Shown in pieces: positions 41,101 to 51,629 of a stretch of DNA of 64,000 bases; the stretch's first letter is position 1, and the number at the start of each line of letters is the position of its first letter. Source of the stretch: Collybia mongolica (Eukaryota; Basidiomycota; Agaricomycetes; Agaricales; Clitocybaceae); assembly GCA_013420905.1 (NCBI GenBank), contig JAAXNY010000004.1, positions 3,968,001-4,032,000 on the forward strand, in the 5' to 3' direction. The notes below the pieces were generated by a model, which was not told the DNA's origin, did not search any database, and worked only from the letters and a program-made list of their open reading frames with translations. A program made the translations under genes and the position numbers.

Positions 41101-41170
41101 CCCGCGGCAGGACTCGGTGGATGAGGCGTCGTTGGACCGGCAATCCGGAAATGTCAATGCTACTCGATAG
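38159..41170 (+). CDS. large membrane protein with ASLExxGR repeats
   Basis: Single open frame of 1,003 residues; I do not recognise it. Hydrophobic segments lie at about 17-36, 77-101, 210-231 and 383-400. Between the second and third is a strongly acidic run (about 136-188, mostly Glu/Asp/Ser), followed by polyproline, and after the third an Ala/Pro-rich basic stretch. The C-terminal half is hydrophilic, Arg/Ser/Pro-rich and contains about six degenerate copies of a module with two parts: [LI]F.MY.....PRQ and DS(V/I)D.ASLE.QGR (conserved parts near residues 500, 588, 653, 773, 877 and 985; e.g. DAMDGASLEIQGR at 40477-40515). The frame stops at 41168-41170, yet the +1 frame goes on with similar composition to 41513 (PEMSMLLDRMDPPFPSLSL..), so a frameshift or missed splice may truncate the model. 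A membrane-anchored protein with a long cytosolic scaffold-like tail is the best guess. Confidence 0.65.
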   Translation: MFSPPNSNFKASRSSSFLTVGMMVGSVVFTFIMEAVNGPPPFDNPPLAPPNLSPPTRTLNLIPTPTSTVPVAEDTTSWVLFSISIVCVVTASTLTSVGQVLYGGSPETWPTPPPAKDSRGGGGGTAKSSQEGLENDGEEKEDGDDDDDDYVYESEGSESEESEEESEEEEGEEEEAAANDEAAGGEEPPPPPPDPPVAADELPELPRRLSTWLLVWLACILLEIAVGIVVVRRLGGIVSLVRRALRKPTATKRGVPAPTRRAPTARPPRRPLRAAASPPPPSLLPPAPAPAPAPVLSSTPLPPPPPVPPAQAAPRDVSPPSSRFTAFLQREIVSWFASLAIESAAIRPPAAICRWVADLFYQVAGAVLSAVEGAWQVISSDWTIDAIVLCLLVWARYVLRQWAGTVVEGMPEGRTFIAEAVGRTFKRFKGSPSPSRRNDSEGPVDAPRHPHHPRQAPETPTPHSSPNRGPVHASPRTPSRTVLAHEMRRSAPTETEHPRQDSVDNASLDVQAGPSESQHMFESFGDDNEPQGVNILDLVTIPRQQSPDGLAHPSTPGPRRNAASGSTSARSRDFSRVYDMYAAGARSASDDSADGASLEAQGRDSDDASSIHIEDFRPSLSSPPQSLPRQSFVPRDILFSMYASRPGPPPSPQGSIDAASLEINGRTRQSVELNLERDLMRAIDERPRERPPSRRGSSCDASSGDREDNADNARVSRRGQQRDVKVEEREADLVRSSRARFRPLRTSSPRQPSAERRSLFSMYEPRGGTPRQDAMDGASLEIQGRSPCGSVEVGLVEVGDDVFASRPQSCTSFYGHPEQEEDCEGDNDKVRRWKQQQDAKEYEEQDPTSSRAQSRQTYSEGWGVFGMYRKQTTVPQSSLEDASLDVRGRGCGDSAEMPSIEMINELPPDLPPSIYRYVTSEEREERDGRTTPRGRERDIAEPEARQEPTTPKSSPPRQRYRLTPIRWGIYGMYEPRTRSVSPRQDSVDEASLDRQSGNVNATR

Positions 41171-41513
41171 GATGGACCCCCCCTTCCCGTCGCTGTCATT
41201 ATCCGACGGGTCCTTTAATAAGGGGCTACTGATCGACGGCGACCTTCCCACACTCTCCAGTTCCTCTGTCGAAGGAGAGAAAATTATCTCATTGCCTCCT
41301 GTCTTGTCGCCGTCACTATCGAGACCGGAAACACTGGCAGGTTGGGAACAACGGCTACTGGATGGGAGTTTTCCCTTGAGCCCGAGAGAGGAGAGTGATG
41401 TATGGGCAGCAGCAGAGTGGACGGACGCGGAAAGGAGGGCCGGGGTGAGTCCACCGGCGCTGAGACTCATCACAGCGGGTGGATTCTCGCTGGATGTGGA
41501 CGTGGATCCATAG
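41171..41513 (+). other. probable C-terminal continuation in the +1 frame
   Basis: The frame that overlaps the end of the repeat-bearing protein stays open to a TAG at 41511-41513 and reads LLDRMDPPFPSLSLSDGSF, then GEKIISLPPVLSPSLSRPET and a Trp-containing end (LAGWEQRLLDGSF..AAAEWTD). The piece PEMSMLLDRMDPP directly follows the last repeat and resembles the segment after the fifth repeat (AEMPSIEMINELPPDLPP). This supports a single protein interrupted by a one-base frame change between about 41113 and 41170. Confidence 0.45.
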
Positions 41514-42531
41514 AGGTGCAGATAGGAGGGGAGAATTGACAACTCCAGCAAATGCCAATAGCGCTCAATTGAGGTTCGAGTTCGCTGACAAGTGAACGAA
41601 GGCCTCGCGCTTTCGCTAGTGCAATTCCTGGGGCTCGTTTCTTTCTTCATATCGTACGTTGTTTTCCCCCCTTTTGTTCGGTCTTCGTTTGCTCATAACT
41701 ATGCTTTCTTAGTGCGTTTTTCGTTTATGAAAGAAATTAGCAGGTTGAAACCACCTCAAAAACACTCAAATTGGTGGAAGACCACCCGTACAGAACAAAA
41801 TACATTGCGCGGATGGATGGTGGCTTCAAGTTGTGACCATGGTGGCTTGAAAGTGAACATTGATCTCGTCATTTATTTACATATTAGAAGATTCGGATAT
41901 GTTGCGGATACCTACCATTTACATAAAACTATCACCAGCATTTTTGTCTCTCCAAGCTCTCCTTCCTTGTATATTTTCTTTTCAATGGTACCAAAACAAT
42001 CCAAGATGATGGAGAAAAAAAAACTTTTTTTAACGATGAAAAAATTCTAATAACCCTCAACTCTTTCGAACACCAACCTCCCCCCTTTGGTCGACCATTG
42101 CAAAACAAGATCCCACTTGGGTCCTCCACCTCCGAATGGGACATGCGCCGTCTAAATTTTTTACTGTCCTGCTTTGGTCACTCTGGCTGGGTGGGCCTTT
42201 ATTGCCAAATTGAGGTCCTAACCTGCCCGTGACCATCATTTCGACCAGGACAGTCATCATTTCTTATAATAACTTTGTTTTCATATATGACTTTGATTGT
42301 TCTGAGCAAGTTCTGAGAGAGGTGTCCACGAAGCATCCGTTCGAGTGTGTATCAAGTGCCTCGTTGGAGAGTTTTACTGGTACCCAACTTAGGTTCCCCA
42401 TTGCTACTGACTCGAGTGTAATAGTATAATAACGGGTATTGATAAACTTTTCATACCAACAGTCAATTGCAGCGCGGGAGAAATATGGCAATTTCGTGTT
42501 ATGAGTGTGATGAAAATCATACACCTCTCAT
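41514..42531. other. intergenic with dispersed repeat copy 2
   Basis: No gene recognised. Convergent 3' regions of the repeat-bearing protein and EFG1. It includes the second copy of the repeat found at 37206. Confidence 0.4.
42141..42222. repeat. dispersed repeat copy 2
   Basis: Matches 37206-37300 over about 80 bases, including CATGCGCCGTCTAAAT, an identical block CACTCTGGCTGGGTGGGCCT and GGTCCTAACC. It lacks the extra telomere-like units. The two copies flank the repeat-bearing membrane protein gene in the same orientation. Confidence 0.65.
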
Positions 42532-43475
42532 TCACTCCTCATCGTCATCATCTTCTCCAAAGAATGCGTCCTCTTCCATGTTTCCACCACCTCCTGCGTC
42601 GAGGGTCTTGCCAAGTTTTGTTTTACTAGGTTCGCTAAAATCTTCCCATCCCTCCTTTCGCGACGATGTATTGCCAGAGCCTCCTTTCGCGTCAAGGTGC
42701 AGCTCTGGTTCGGTCGACAGCTCGCCCTTCTCCATCCGCTTCTGTATCCAGCTGCGAATTTCTTCCCGAGCCTTGCTTGTTTTTGCCGTTTCTGCATCAG
42801 TTGGTCTCGATGTAGACTTTTCTTCGCCCTGCCTGACCTCAGGTGGGAAGAGTGAGATATATTTTTTAGTCTTCGGATAATGCTTCAAGTCTGGTCAGTC
42901 TTTGTCCACGCGAGAGCCAAGTTAACTAGTTCTCACAAGGATATAGTTCAGATCCACACGTAGTTCGGATATAGTAGCTTCAATTTCTGTTCTTGAATCC
43001 TCGTCTGCGTTTCCGAGATGCTTCATTGTTTGGTTCAATTTCCGGACAACCTTTTGGCGTTCTAGGATCTGCTAAGTGGGTAGTTCCACCTGCAGCGTGA
43101 GGATTGTTTACCAAAAAATTTGACTTTGTGATACCGGACCGCCAATGCTCGCTCCTTCCTCGATGACTCTGCTTGTGACAGATCGGCCTCGAGGGCTCTC
43201 AGGCGCCGTTCCGTCTCTACCCTGACATCAGCGGCGAGATTGTCCTGAAGCGCGGGTAGATCGTGGTTAATTGTGTGCCTGCTTGAAATTATATATGGCC
43301 TCACTTTAGCCAGCAACCTTCGTGTCTGTCGTAACGATGACTTTATCTTCTGGACTCCTGGAACTCCTGCTGCTTCCTGCTCTGGTCGATTTCTGCGAGG
43401 ACGTGGTTTGGAAGGGCCGGCTGCGCTATTTGAGGGGGCTTGACGCTGTGCCTTATGCGTTCGTGCTGGGCCCAT
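42532..43475 (-). CDS. EFG1: rRNA-processing protein EFG1
   Basis: Four exons, 43475-43305, 43244-43112, 43061-42937 and 42882-42532, keep frame; 259 residues (yeast Efg1 has 233). The start MGPARTHKAQ opens a basic N-terminus. The Efg1 core is clear: VQKIKSSLRQTRRLLAK / DNLAADVRVETERRLRALEA..ERALAVRYHKVKFF / ERQKVVRKLNQTMKHLG..LRVDLNYIL / HYPKTKKYISLFPPE. The C-terminus is charged and ends in an acidic run (FFGEDDDDEE). The protein is mostly coiled coil and acts in the nucleolus in 18S rRNA maturation (5' ETS/A0-A2 stage) within the small-subunit processome. It is divergent from ELP1 across 225 bases. Intron 1 (60 bases) is a multiple of three and free of stops, so its retention would add 20 residues (VRPYIIS..). 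Confidence 0.92.
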
Positions 43476-43700
43476 CGTGATGATTAGATAGTTCGTTGGC
43501 AATTTGAGATTGAAACTTGAAGCGATTCGAGCGAAGAGAAAATACGAGGCGCTTTACCCCTTCCAGCAGTGTTTGGCACGTGCCTTACCCAAATGCAGTA
43601 AGTAACCGATCAAAAACTTTTTGGGCTCATCTAAACTTGACTCCTCTATCTCATCCTATCATCCATTCCTCATGCTGTAACTTCTCTGTATTCTTAAACT
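43476..43700. promoter_or_regulatory. bidirectional promoter EFG1/ELP1
   Basis: Only 225 bases separate the two divergent ATGs, so the promoters must overlap. No TATA box is seen in either direction; a pyrimidine-rich stretch near 43640-43690 precedes the ELP1 ATG. Confidence 0.6.
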
Positions 43701-46700
43701 ATGCGAAATCTCACTCTTACTGCGTCGACGCTCACCGTTATACAAAATGCCAATGTTTCGGCAACCACGATCGATCTCGATGAAAATGTAATTTACGCGA
43801 CGTCTGAACGACAGAATATGGACGGGGAGGTTGAGGTGGAGATCTGGAAGGTAGATAGCGATGAGGTATGGCCGAACAACCTGGCGCATTAATACTACTG
43901 AACCGCGCAAGTTTTCAGACGTTGAAGCCGTCGCTATTCGCTATGTTCTCGGGTGTTGCTTCGTCGGATGGGCCAGCCGCTCATCAGGTTGTCTCGCTCC
44001 GTGTACTTCCAGATACTCGTCGTCTATCCGTCATAATGAGGAGCGGCGATATAACTATGGTTACCATTGACGAGGAACCTATTGTGCGTTAATTTCATCT
44101 TTCAAGTGCATATTCACCGAGTATCTAGGTCGAGGTGGAAGGGACCGTGGAGCCAGGCATACACGCTGCATCCTGGAGTCCAGACGACAGCCTCCTCGTT
44201 ATTGTAACGGGTAATCTCAATCATCTATCAACCAAGTTGTCGCTCACACGAAACAGGTGAAGCGAAGCTGATCCTAATGACCTCAACCTTTGACGTCCTC
44301 TCCGAAAACCCTTTGCATGCTGCTGAATTTGGAGAAGGTAAAATATCATATTCAAGTCGGCCCATCCAGCATTCAGTTTCTCATTCATAGACGCTCCGAT
44401 CAATGTCGGCTGGGGGTCGAAACAAACACAATTCCACGGTTCCCTTGGAAAAGCCGCTGCACAAGCCCCAGCAACAGCTGCCATTGGTTCAAGTCCAGAC
44501 GACGATCTTATCCCTCGAGTCAGTTGGCGCGGTGATGGGGCTTTCTTCGTGGTATCCGCACTTTCTCCAGCAGGCCAACAATTCCGTCGACGTATCTTGC
44601 GTGTGTACGATCGCGATGCAGCACTACAATCCACCTCGGAGGACGTCCCTGGCCTGGAGCATAATCTGGTATGGAGGCCGTCAGGGAATCTGATTGTTGG
44701 GACACAAAGATTCGGCTTCGAAGGGGGAGGTGCTGGGAGGGAAGGGCGGCATGATGTGGTTTTCTTTGAACGGAACGGGCTCAGACACGGAGAGTTTTCC
44801 ACCAGAGCTGAGGATTTGGCAGCTAAGACGAAAACTTCTGATGAACGGAGGTGGGGGTACAAGGTTCATGAATTGAGCTGGAGCTCCGATTCGACTGTAC
44901 TTGGGCTTTGGATTGAACGAGAAGAAGGAGATATTGGTATAGTTTATTTCTTGAAATTGTATTTTTTGGTCGCTAGCTGATACATTTATGATACAGTGCA
45001 GTTATGGACAATGGGTAACTACTATTGGTGAGTATGATATTGTCGGTCTCGCTATACTAAAATAAGATACCCTTTAGGTATTTAAAGCAAGAAATTTCAG
45101 CCCCGGCTTATTTTTCCGGCCAACCCGGTCGCTTCACTTCGGTCGCATGGCACCCTGAACAAGCCCTACACCTAATATTAACCACGCCTAGTACGAGCTG
45201 ACCTTGTCAACGTTCATCCGTGTAATTAAACGCTCTCCTAGCCGAAATTATTCGAAGAACCTATGAATGGGAAGTTTTTGCATCCACATCCCAGCCTCCC
45301 ATCGATTCCGGAGCTGTTGCTGTCCTCGATGGATGTACGTTGGAACCGTTTTCAGCTACGCCTTGTGCTGATTCCAATCTCAGCCAACATCCTTCTCACA
45401 CCGTTTAGGGTTCAAAATATTCCACCTCCCATGTCATCCAGCAAAATCACTCTCGCTTCTCATGAACCTTCAACACCCAAACGGCTGGGCACCCCAATTC
45501 ATGCAAGTTTCTCGTCTATGTCTGACATGCTCGCTATACTTTGGGAGTCGGGATACACAGAACTGTGGTCTCTTCACACGCGGCTACAGGTTGGAAGAGG
45601 GAAGGTGATAGATCCTTCAATAGTCTGGTCTGGCCAAATGAACGGAGGTGACGCGAGACAGTGCAGGCAGATACGTGTCTCAAGCTCTGACGCCCTTGGA
45701 ACCTCAACGTCCCTAGTTGTGTTGAGTACAGATCGCGGGAGTGACACTCTCACCATACTCGACCTCATAGATTTTAAACCCGCGAAGGATGTTAATATAC
45801 TTTCGTTCCCTTACCGGAATTGCAGGCTAGTGACAGAAGATCAAATGGTAACATGTCAAGGTCCGAACGGTGAGATCCTGCAATGTTGGTGTCCTCCAAT
45901 TTACCGCGCGTTTTATACACTAAATATATATATATATATCAGATAATTCCGAGGAAAATAGGGTGCTACCGGTTGCGCGATTTCCGGAGTTCTGCTTCCA
46001 GTTCCGTGGTATTCAATTACAACCTCTTGGATATGTCGAAAGAGTTTCGCCCCCTGTGGTATTCATAGGCCTCGGCGGATCGGGTAAACTCCACATATCG
46101 AACGACAAATCGACCCACGTTCTTGCGTCTAACACGACATCATTCGCGATTGGATCCGGCTTCATCATTTTCACTACAACCACTCACGAAGCGACCTTTG
46201 TCCCTATCCGCTCTCTGCATGGGTTCTTAAGCATGTCGAATGAAGAGCTGAAACCACTAACCACCAATTGGGAAACCCGGAGAGTGGAAAGGGGATCCAG
46301 AATAGTCACCGCTGTGCCCAGTTCGATGAGCCTGGTTCTTCAGATGCCTCGAGGTAATCTGGAAACGATAAACCCACGACCGTTGGTGATGGAAGTTGTA
46401 AAGCAAGATCTCGATGCGTGAGTGTCACCATTTCGACTTTGTACATCCACTTGAATTTATGTACAGGGGCAACTATCGGAAAGCTTTCTTCGCATGTCGA
46501 AAACACCGTATTGACCTCAATGTGCTCGTTGATCATGACCAAGCCAAATTTTTGAATCAGATCTCATCATTCGTCGAGCAAGTGCACGAGGTTGACCATA
46601 TTAACCTACTTTTGGCGGGACTTGGGTATGTTTGTCCGCCATATATGCATATGTGAAGTGGCTTTGGCATTGAAACCTCATTAGGCGTGGCTCACAACCG

Positions 46701-48752
46701 CCCGAAACTATCACCAAGTTGTGCGATGCAATCAGGGTCGAGTTGGAGGCTAAAGACCTAACAAAATATGTGAACTCGATCTTGACAGCTTTCGTGGTCA
46801 AGACTCCACCAGACCATGAAGCAGGACTGGCCCTCTTACTTCGTTTACGAGGTTCGTTGGGATACTTCACACCCGACCTGACTCTGATTTAGCCTGACAG
46901 AGACCAATCCTGACTTGGTTGAAGATGCTGTGAAGTACATAATATTTCTGGCCGACGCAGATCAACTTTTCGACACGGCGTTGGGGATGTACGATTTCTC
47001 GTTGGTGTTGATGATCGCGCAGCACGCCCAAAAAGTGGCATTCGGAAACCTTGTCTCTAGTATAAACGCTAATGAATCGCCCATAGGATCCGAGAGAGTA
47101 TCTCCCCTTCCTGCGCGAGTTGCGGGCTCTGGATAAATATCATCAGCGGTTCCGGATCGACGATCATTTGAAGCGATACACTACTGCTCTACGGAATTTG
47201 AGTCTCGCTGGTATTATTTCTTGGTTTTTGGGGCGTCTCTGTATTGATTTCCTCGCCAGGCCCTGATTTCTTTGCTGATGCGGTCGCCTATATCGAGCTT
47301 CACCGGCTGCATGAAGAAGCACTCAAGATTTGGAAAGACACCGAACATTATAATGTAAGTGTGAGTCTGGGATATGTGTACATGGCATTCAACTCTCGCA
47401 TATATAGGCTGTGCTCGAACTTTACGGCGACTGGCTCTTCGAAAGGCGCGACTTCAGACAAGCGGCTACTGGTAAGCAAACCGATCTGGGGTTGTAGCGT
47501 TCGCTGATTGGCTACTGACCATTCTCAGTCTTCATCAAAGCCCAAAACGACCCGAAGGCGATGGTCTCTCACGAAAAAGCCCTTGAATGGCAGGAATTGT
47601 TTGACCTTTCCGCTCGTGTAGGAATGCCTGAGGACGAAATTGTTTCAACTGCTTATCGAATCGCAGGTTTGTACAAATCCTGGATAAACTCCAAACCTCA
47701 ATTAACATTTATCGCCTTTACAGAGGATTTGGGTTCCAAGAAGCGCCACTCGGAGGCTGCGAGAGTGCTGTTAGATTATGCGAAGGATATTCGTGAGGCT
47801 GTCATAGCCCTCGTACAAGGAAATCTATTTTCTGAGGCGCGGCGTATTGTGCGTGATAATTTTGACTTTAGCTCTGAGCCACGATATAACGTACTTCTAG
47901 GCAACTATGGCCAACAAGCCGGAGCTGTTGGAGGACGTTATCCATCCAGGAGCGCTCGAAAGTTGCGCGCAGATCGTGGAAGATGTGAACGAGTGTAAGG
48001 AACAACTCCGGAAACAGGTGAACCGGCTACGAGAACTCCGTATCAAGAAGGTCGAAGAGCCAGGCAAGTCTGCATTTATCACCTTAGTCGTCAAATAACT
48101 CATTGTGCCATTAGATGCTTTTTATGGGATAGAGGATGCCACCCTCCACAACGTTGATGTAATGACGGATGTTTCAATGCCTGCCACTGCATTCACTCGT
48201 TACACTATTGCGCCAACATCAGCATCAAAATCGTCAAAGTGCGTACATAACGCTCACTTTTTGTTGACCTCGTCATAATCGCGAACATTTAGGCGAAGTT
48301 CTCGGTCCAAGAGGAAGATGGAGAGAAAGGTTGGATCGGGGAGGAAAGGGACCGTCGACGAAGAGGAGTACCTTCTCAAGTCGGTTACCAAGCTCGTGGC
48401 GCGGTTTGTTACAATCCAAGGTAAGCTCCATGGTACTCATTATACATAACAGGGGGGCTAATGGTCATGTAAAGATGAGGCGCGGGACCTCCTGCCGCAC
48501 CTGCTTCAATTTACTCCGGAACACCGCGAAGATGGTCAATCAATGCAACAGCATCTTGTACACTTCTCGACAGAGCTGAACGAGAGCTTGGAGGAAATCT
48601 GGAAGAAGCCCGCGGACGAGACTCCGGTTGATACATGGGCCTCGAGGATGGAGGCAGCGGGAAGTAAGAAGGTGAATCCGATTGACAAGGTCCCGAAGCC
48701 CGACCTTCCATCAGGTGGAAGCTGGCGGATAAATCTGTTTGATATGCAATAA
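43701..48752 (+). CDS. ELP1: Elongator complex subunit 1
   Basis: Multi-exon gene of about twenty exons; the product is roughly 1,300 residues, as expected (yeast Elp1/Iki3 1,349). The start is MRNLTLTASTLTVIQ at 43701. Exon ends checked: 43701-43867, 43919-about 44090, then junctions restoring VSIVTGEAKLILMTSTF, FGE-DAPINVGWGSKQTQFHG and TPSEIIRRTYEWEVF. The N-terminal half is beta-propeller sequence (ASWSPDDSLLVIVT, VSWRGDGAFFVVSAL, LVWRPSGNLIVGTQR, ELSWSSDSTVLGLWI). The C-terminal half is helical repeat (VFIKAQNDPKAMVSHEKALE, DLGSKKRHSEAARVLLDYAK) followed by the basic tRNA-binding/dimerisation segment RSSRSKRKMERKVGSGRKGT and the end DARDLLPHLLQFTPEHRE..WRINLFDMQ. Elp1 scaffolds the Elongator complex, which makes the cm5U modification at wobble uridine of tRNAs in the cytoplasm. 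No broken frame was found. Confidence 0.93.
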
Positions 48753-50589
48753 ATGATGTATTTTAGATTTGTAGATGTTATTCTACCATACAAGCTGGAT
48801 TTTTTTGTTTCTCAAAGTGCGTGTCAAGATTAACGTCCTCAAGATTCGAAGGCGGTGCATAGCTGCATGACTATGGCCGCGCGTATCAGCATGTTATCCC
48901 TGTTCTCAGAAGCGCTCAGTTTCTTTGAAAAGGAATTCTAGTGTACTCTTGGACCCATGGCTATACTCAAATCGTTATTCTCAGATCTCTCCCCAGCTCA
49001 CTGTATAAGAATCCAGTTATCAGTTTCTTGGAACTCCCCAAGGTTCTCTCAACACCCAGATATTCCCTTAAAATATGTGAAACCCGATGAAGTTCGAAAC
49101 TTCGATGTAACCTGCGAAAAAGACTTCCCTCACGCACATGACATCTCGAATGGACCTCTACTTAATAGACGACGACCTCTCCTGCCAGTTCAGCCGTCAG
49201 AGCTACCCAATCGGGGCCTCTGCGAGGTACATTGCAGGATCCAAGCGTGTAGCGCGCAGCCTTGGCGTATCGCCCTCATCTAGCTCATGACAGGTGCCAC
49301 TCGATATAAATGACAACCCTACTTTGACGAGTTACAGCGTAGAAGTCAGCTATGCCCTTGTTTACTAGGCTGTTTCTCATTCACTCTTTAAAATTTGAGG
49401 TTGGAGTGTTCTGCACAGATAGCAACTCACCTGAGACATCCACCTGTTGATCTTACGGGGACTCCTTGAGCCGCCATTTCACCCGCATTTACTCTGTTTG
49501 ATAAAAATGGGACGGACTGGGCGATAGGCTAGCATGTCGTCACGATGTAATTGTTGGGAACCTATTGATCTGCCCCGTATATTTCACGCTACTACAGTTT
49601 ATCCTATAGGTAGCACTTGATTGACGAGTCTTCATGTAAACATCGATGTACTTACACATTTCGTCCTGAGATCATGCCGTGCCGGTGAGTGCCTTCTGTG
49701 AGTCTTAAAAAACGAAGCGTAGATGAAAGGCTCGGCCATAAATGACCACTGGTTTAGTCAAGGTTTTCGTTCGACCCCGTTGCTTCTGCACTGGGGGTCC
49801 AGACAAACGACACAGTCTCATAAGCGTAAATGAGGGTGCCACAAGACTAAACGCTAGTTCAGATTTCTGCTTTTACGTTTCATTCTTTTAAAACCGACTT
49901 CGTCACCTAGTCCCCCTAAATCATCGAGTCCTATTAAGGGGTATTAAGGATTGAGCCGCGAACGGGGGGTTGCGCCTTCTCCCCTTGTCTATCAACGGGG
50001 ACTCGAATCGGTGGGCCAGAGCACACTAGAGTTTGGAGTTCCGCTCCAACCCGACTGCAGGGTGAAAGATCCTTCCGGTTGGGTTGCAAGTTTTCAGTAT
50101 TTTCTTCTGGGTGCTTGAGTGTGAAGGTGGTGCGATGCCACTGCGATCACGAGTCCTCCTGTCGATGACCGGAACATGAGCGTCAACGTATCAACAGTTG
50201 TAAGGAGCATGTTCGTCGCATCGCTGGACTATATGCTCGGACCCATTGCACCTATCATTTAACAAAGTCACCGAGTATCGCTCTACGCCATATTAATTTC
50301 GTCGGCCCCCCATATCAGCCCTGTTTGGGTTTGGGCGCAGCCTGGACATGCTGGATGGAAGGAATTGTTGGGGCCACGAGCGTAAGGGAAGTTCGTCGAG
50401 TAGTTGATGTGTACAAAAGTTATCGTGTCCTCTCGGCGTACATGAGGGCTCATTTACTTTTTTATTTATTTAGTTCAAGAGCTTATATATCGCCGTACGT
50501 AATACAGATGCGGTTCGTTATTACGTAAAATAGTGCTAGCTGAGAGGGGAAGCATAGGAGCGAGCATTAGAGGCCGTCGCACAGTGGCA
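48753..50589. other. intergenic, no gene recognised
   Basis: Frames up to 108 codons (48957-49283 plus) without motifs. It separates ELP1 from the CpG-depleted block; CpG dinucleotides are still common here, which places the left edge of that block near 50,590. Confidence 0.4.
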
Positions 50590-51629
50590 AGATTGTGTGT
50601 CCCAGAAGGACCACTGTAATGAGGTGGGGAATCTTGGTTTGCATGTCCCCCTGTGAGGAGGGATGCCAGGTGGTTGGTTCAGGGTGGTGGTGCACCACCT
50701 CCCAGAGAGCAGCTGCAGCTGCCCTCGACTTAGCCCTAGTTCACCCTTGGAGAAGGCACACACACCCCCTGTTAAGACCCAAGGAGAATGACTGGTACCA
50801 CACCTGGCTATAGACTGTGGGCCGATGGGACCTTGAAAGCAAAAGCCTCCAGGTTGGAAGAGAGGAATTGAGTGAGCCACAAAAGCCTCAGCTGATCCTT
50901 GGTCTGGATGCCCTCTTCATTTGGGGTCATTCTCTATGATGTGATCCACTGATTCCATGGGGACACTGCAGTCACAGGGAGCTGTGTTCTCCTGAGGGAA
51001 GAACCATAGGGCTCATTTACTTAGTCTGATTTGATTGACACATTTCAATAGAACCTGAGATTTTGCAGCCATGGGGGAGGTGTGATAAACCATGTGAGCA
51101 GTTCAAGGCTAATTGGCAAGTTGAGCAACATGTCAGTTGTGGGTGCACCTTGAATGACTCTATGCACCACCCCTGCAAATTCTCAACCAGCCACATTTTA
51201 TTTTCAGCTCAATAGAAGGATATTCTCTGTGCTGCATAGAAAGTATAGGCAAAGCATGGTCTATATGACATAATGGAATGTAAGGTAGGGGCCACTAGGA
51301 ACTGGCTACCTTATGTAATACAGTTATATAAGCACCAAGACTGGCAAAATATGGTCTTTGAAAATGTGAAAAAGTTTTGGTTGTGAATTCAGGCTGAAAT
51401 CCATTACTGGAGTGTGCTGTACTTCTTTTCATGCTCTTTTTTCAGCTTTGTAGCCATCTCCGGAGGCAGGGTTTGGTGACCATGATATTTTCAGTTTGCC
51501 CAGGCTGCCTCCAAACCATTGAAATTCTGTCCATATGCACTGATAAAGTGGGCAGCTTGATTTGCATGACTGATTGATCAGATTAGCTAAAGATAATTGA
51601 CATGTGAAAAAGAAGGCTCACCACCAAAT

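Noticed and set aside
40805..41650. 281-codon minus-strand frame
   Set aside because: Antisense to the last repeats; low-complexity Ser/Leu sequence without splice support. The plus-strand +1 frame explains the same region better.
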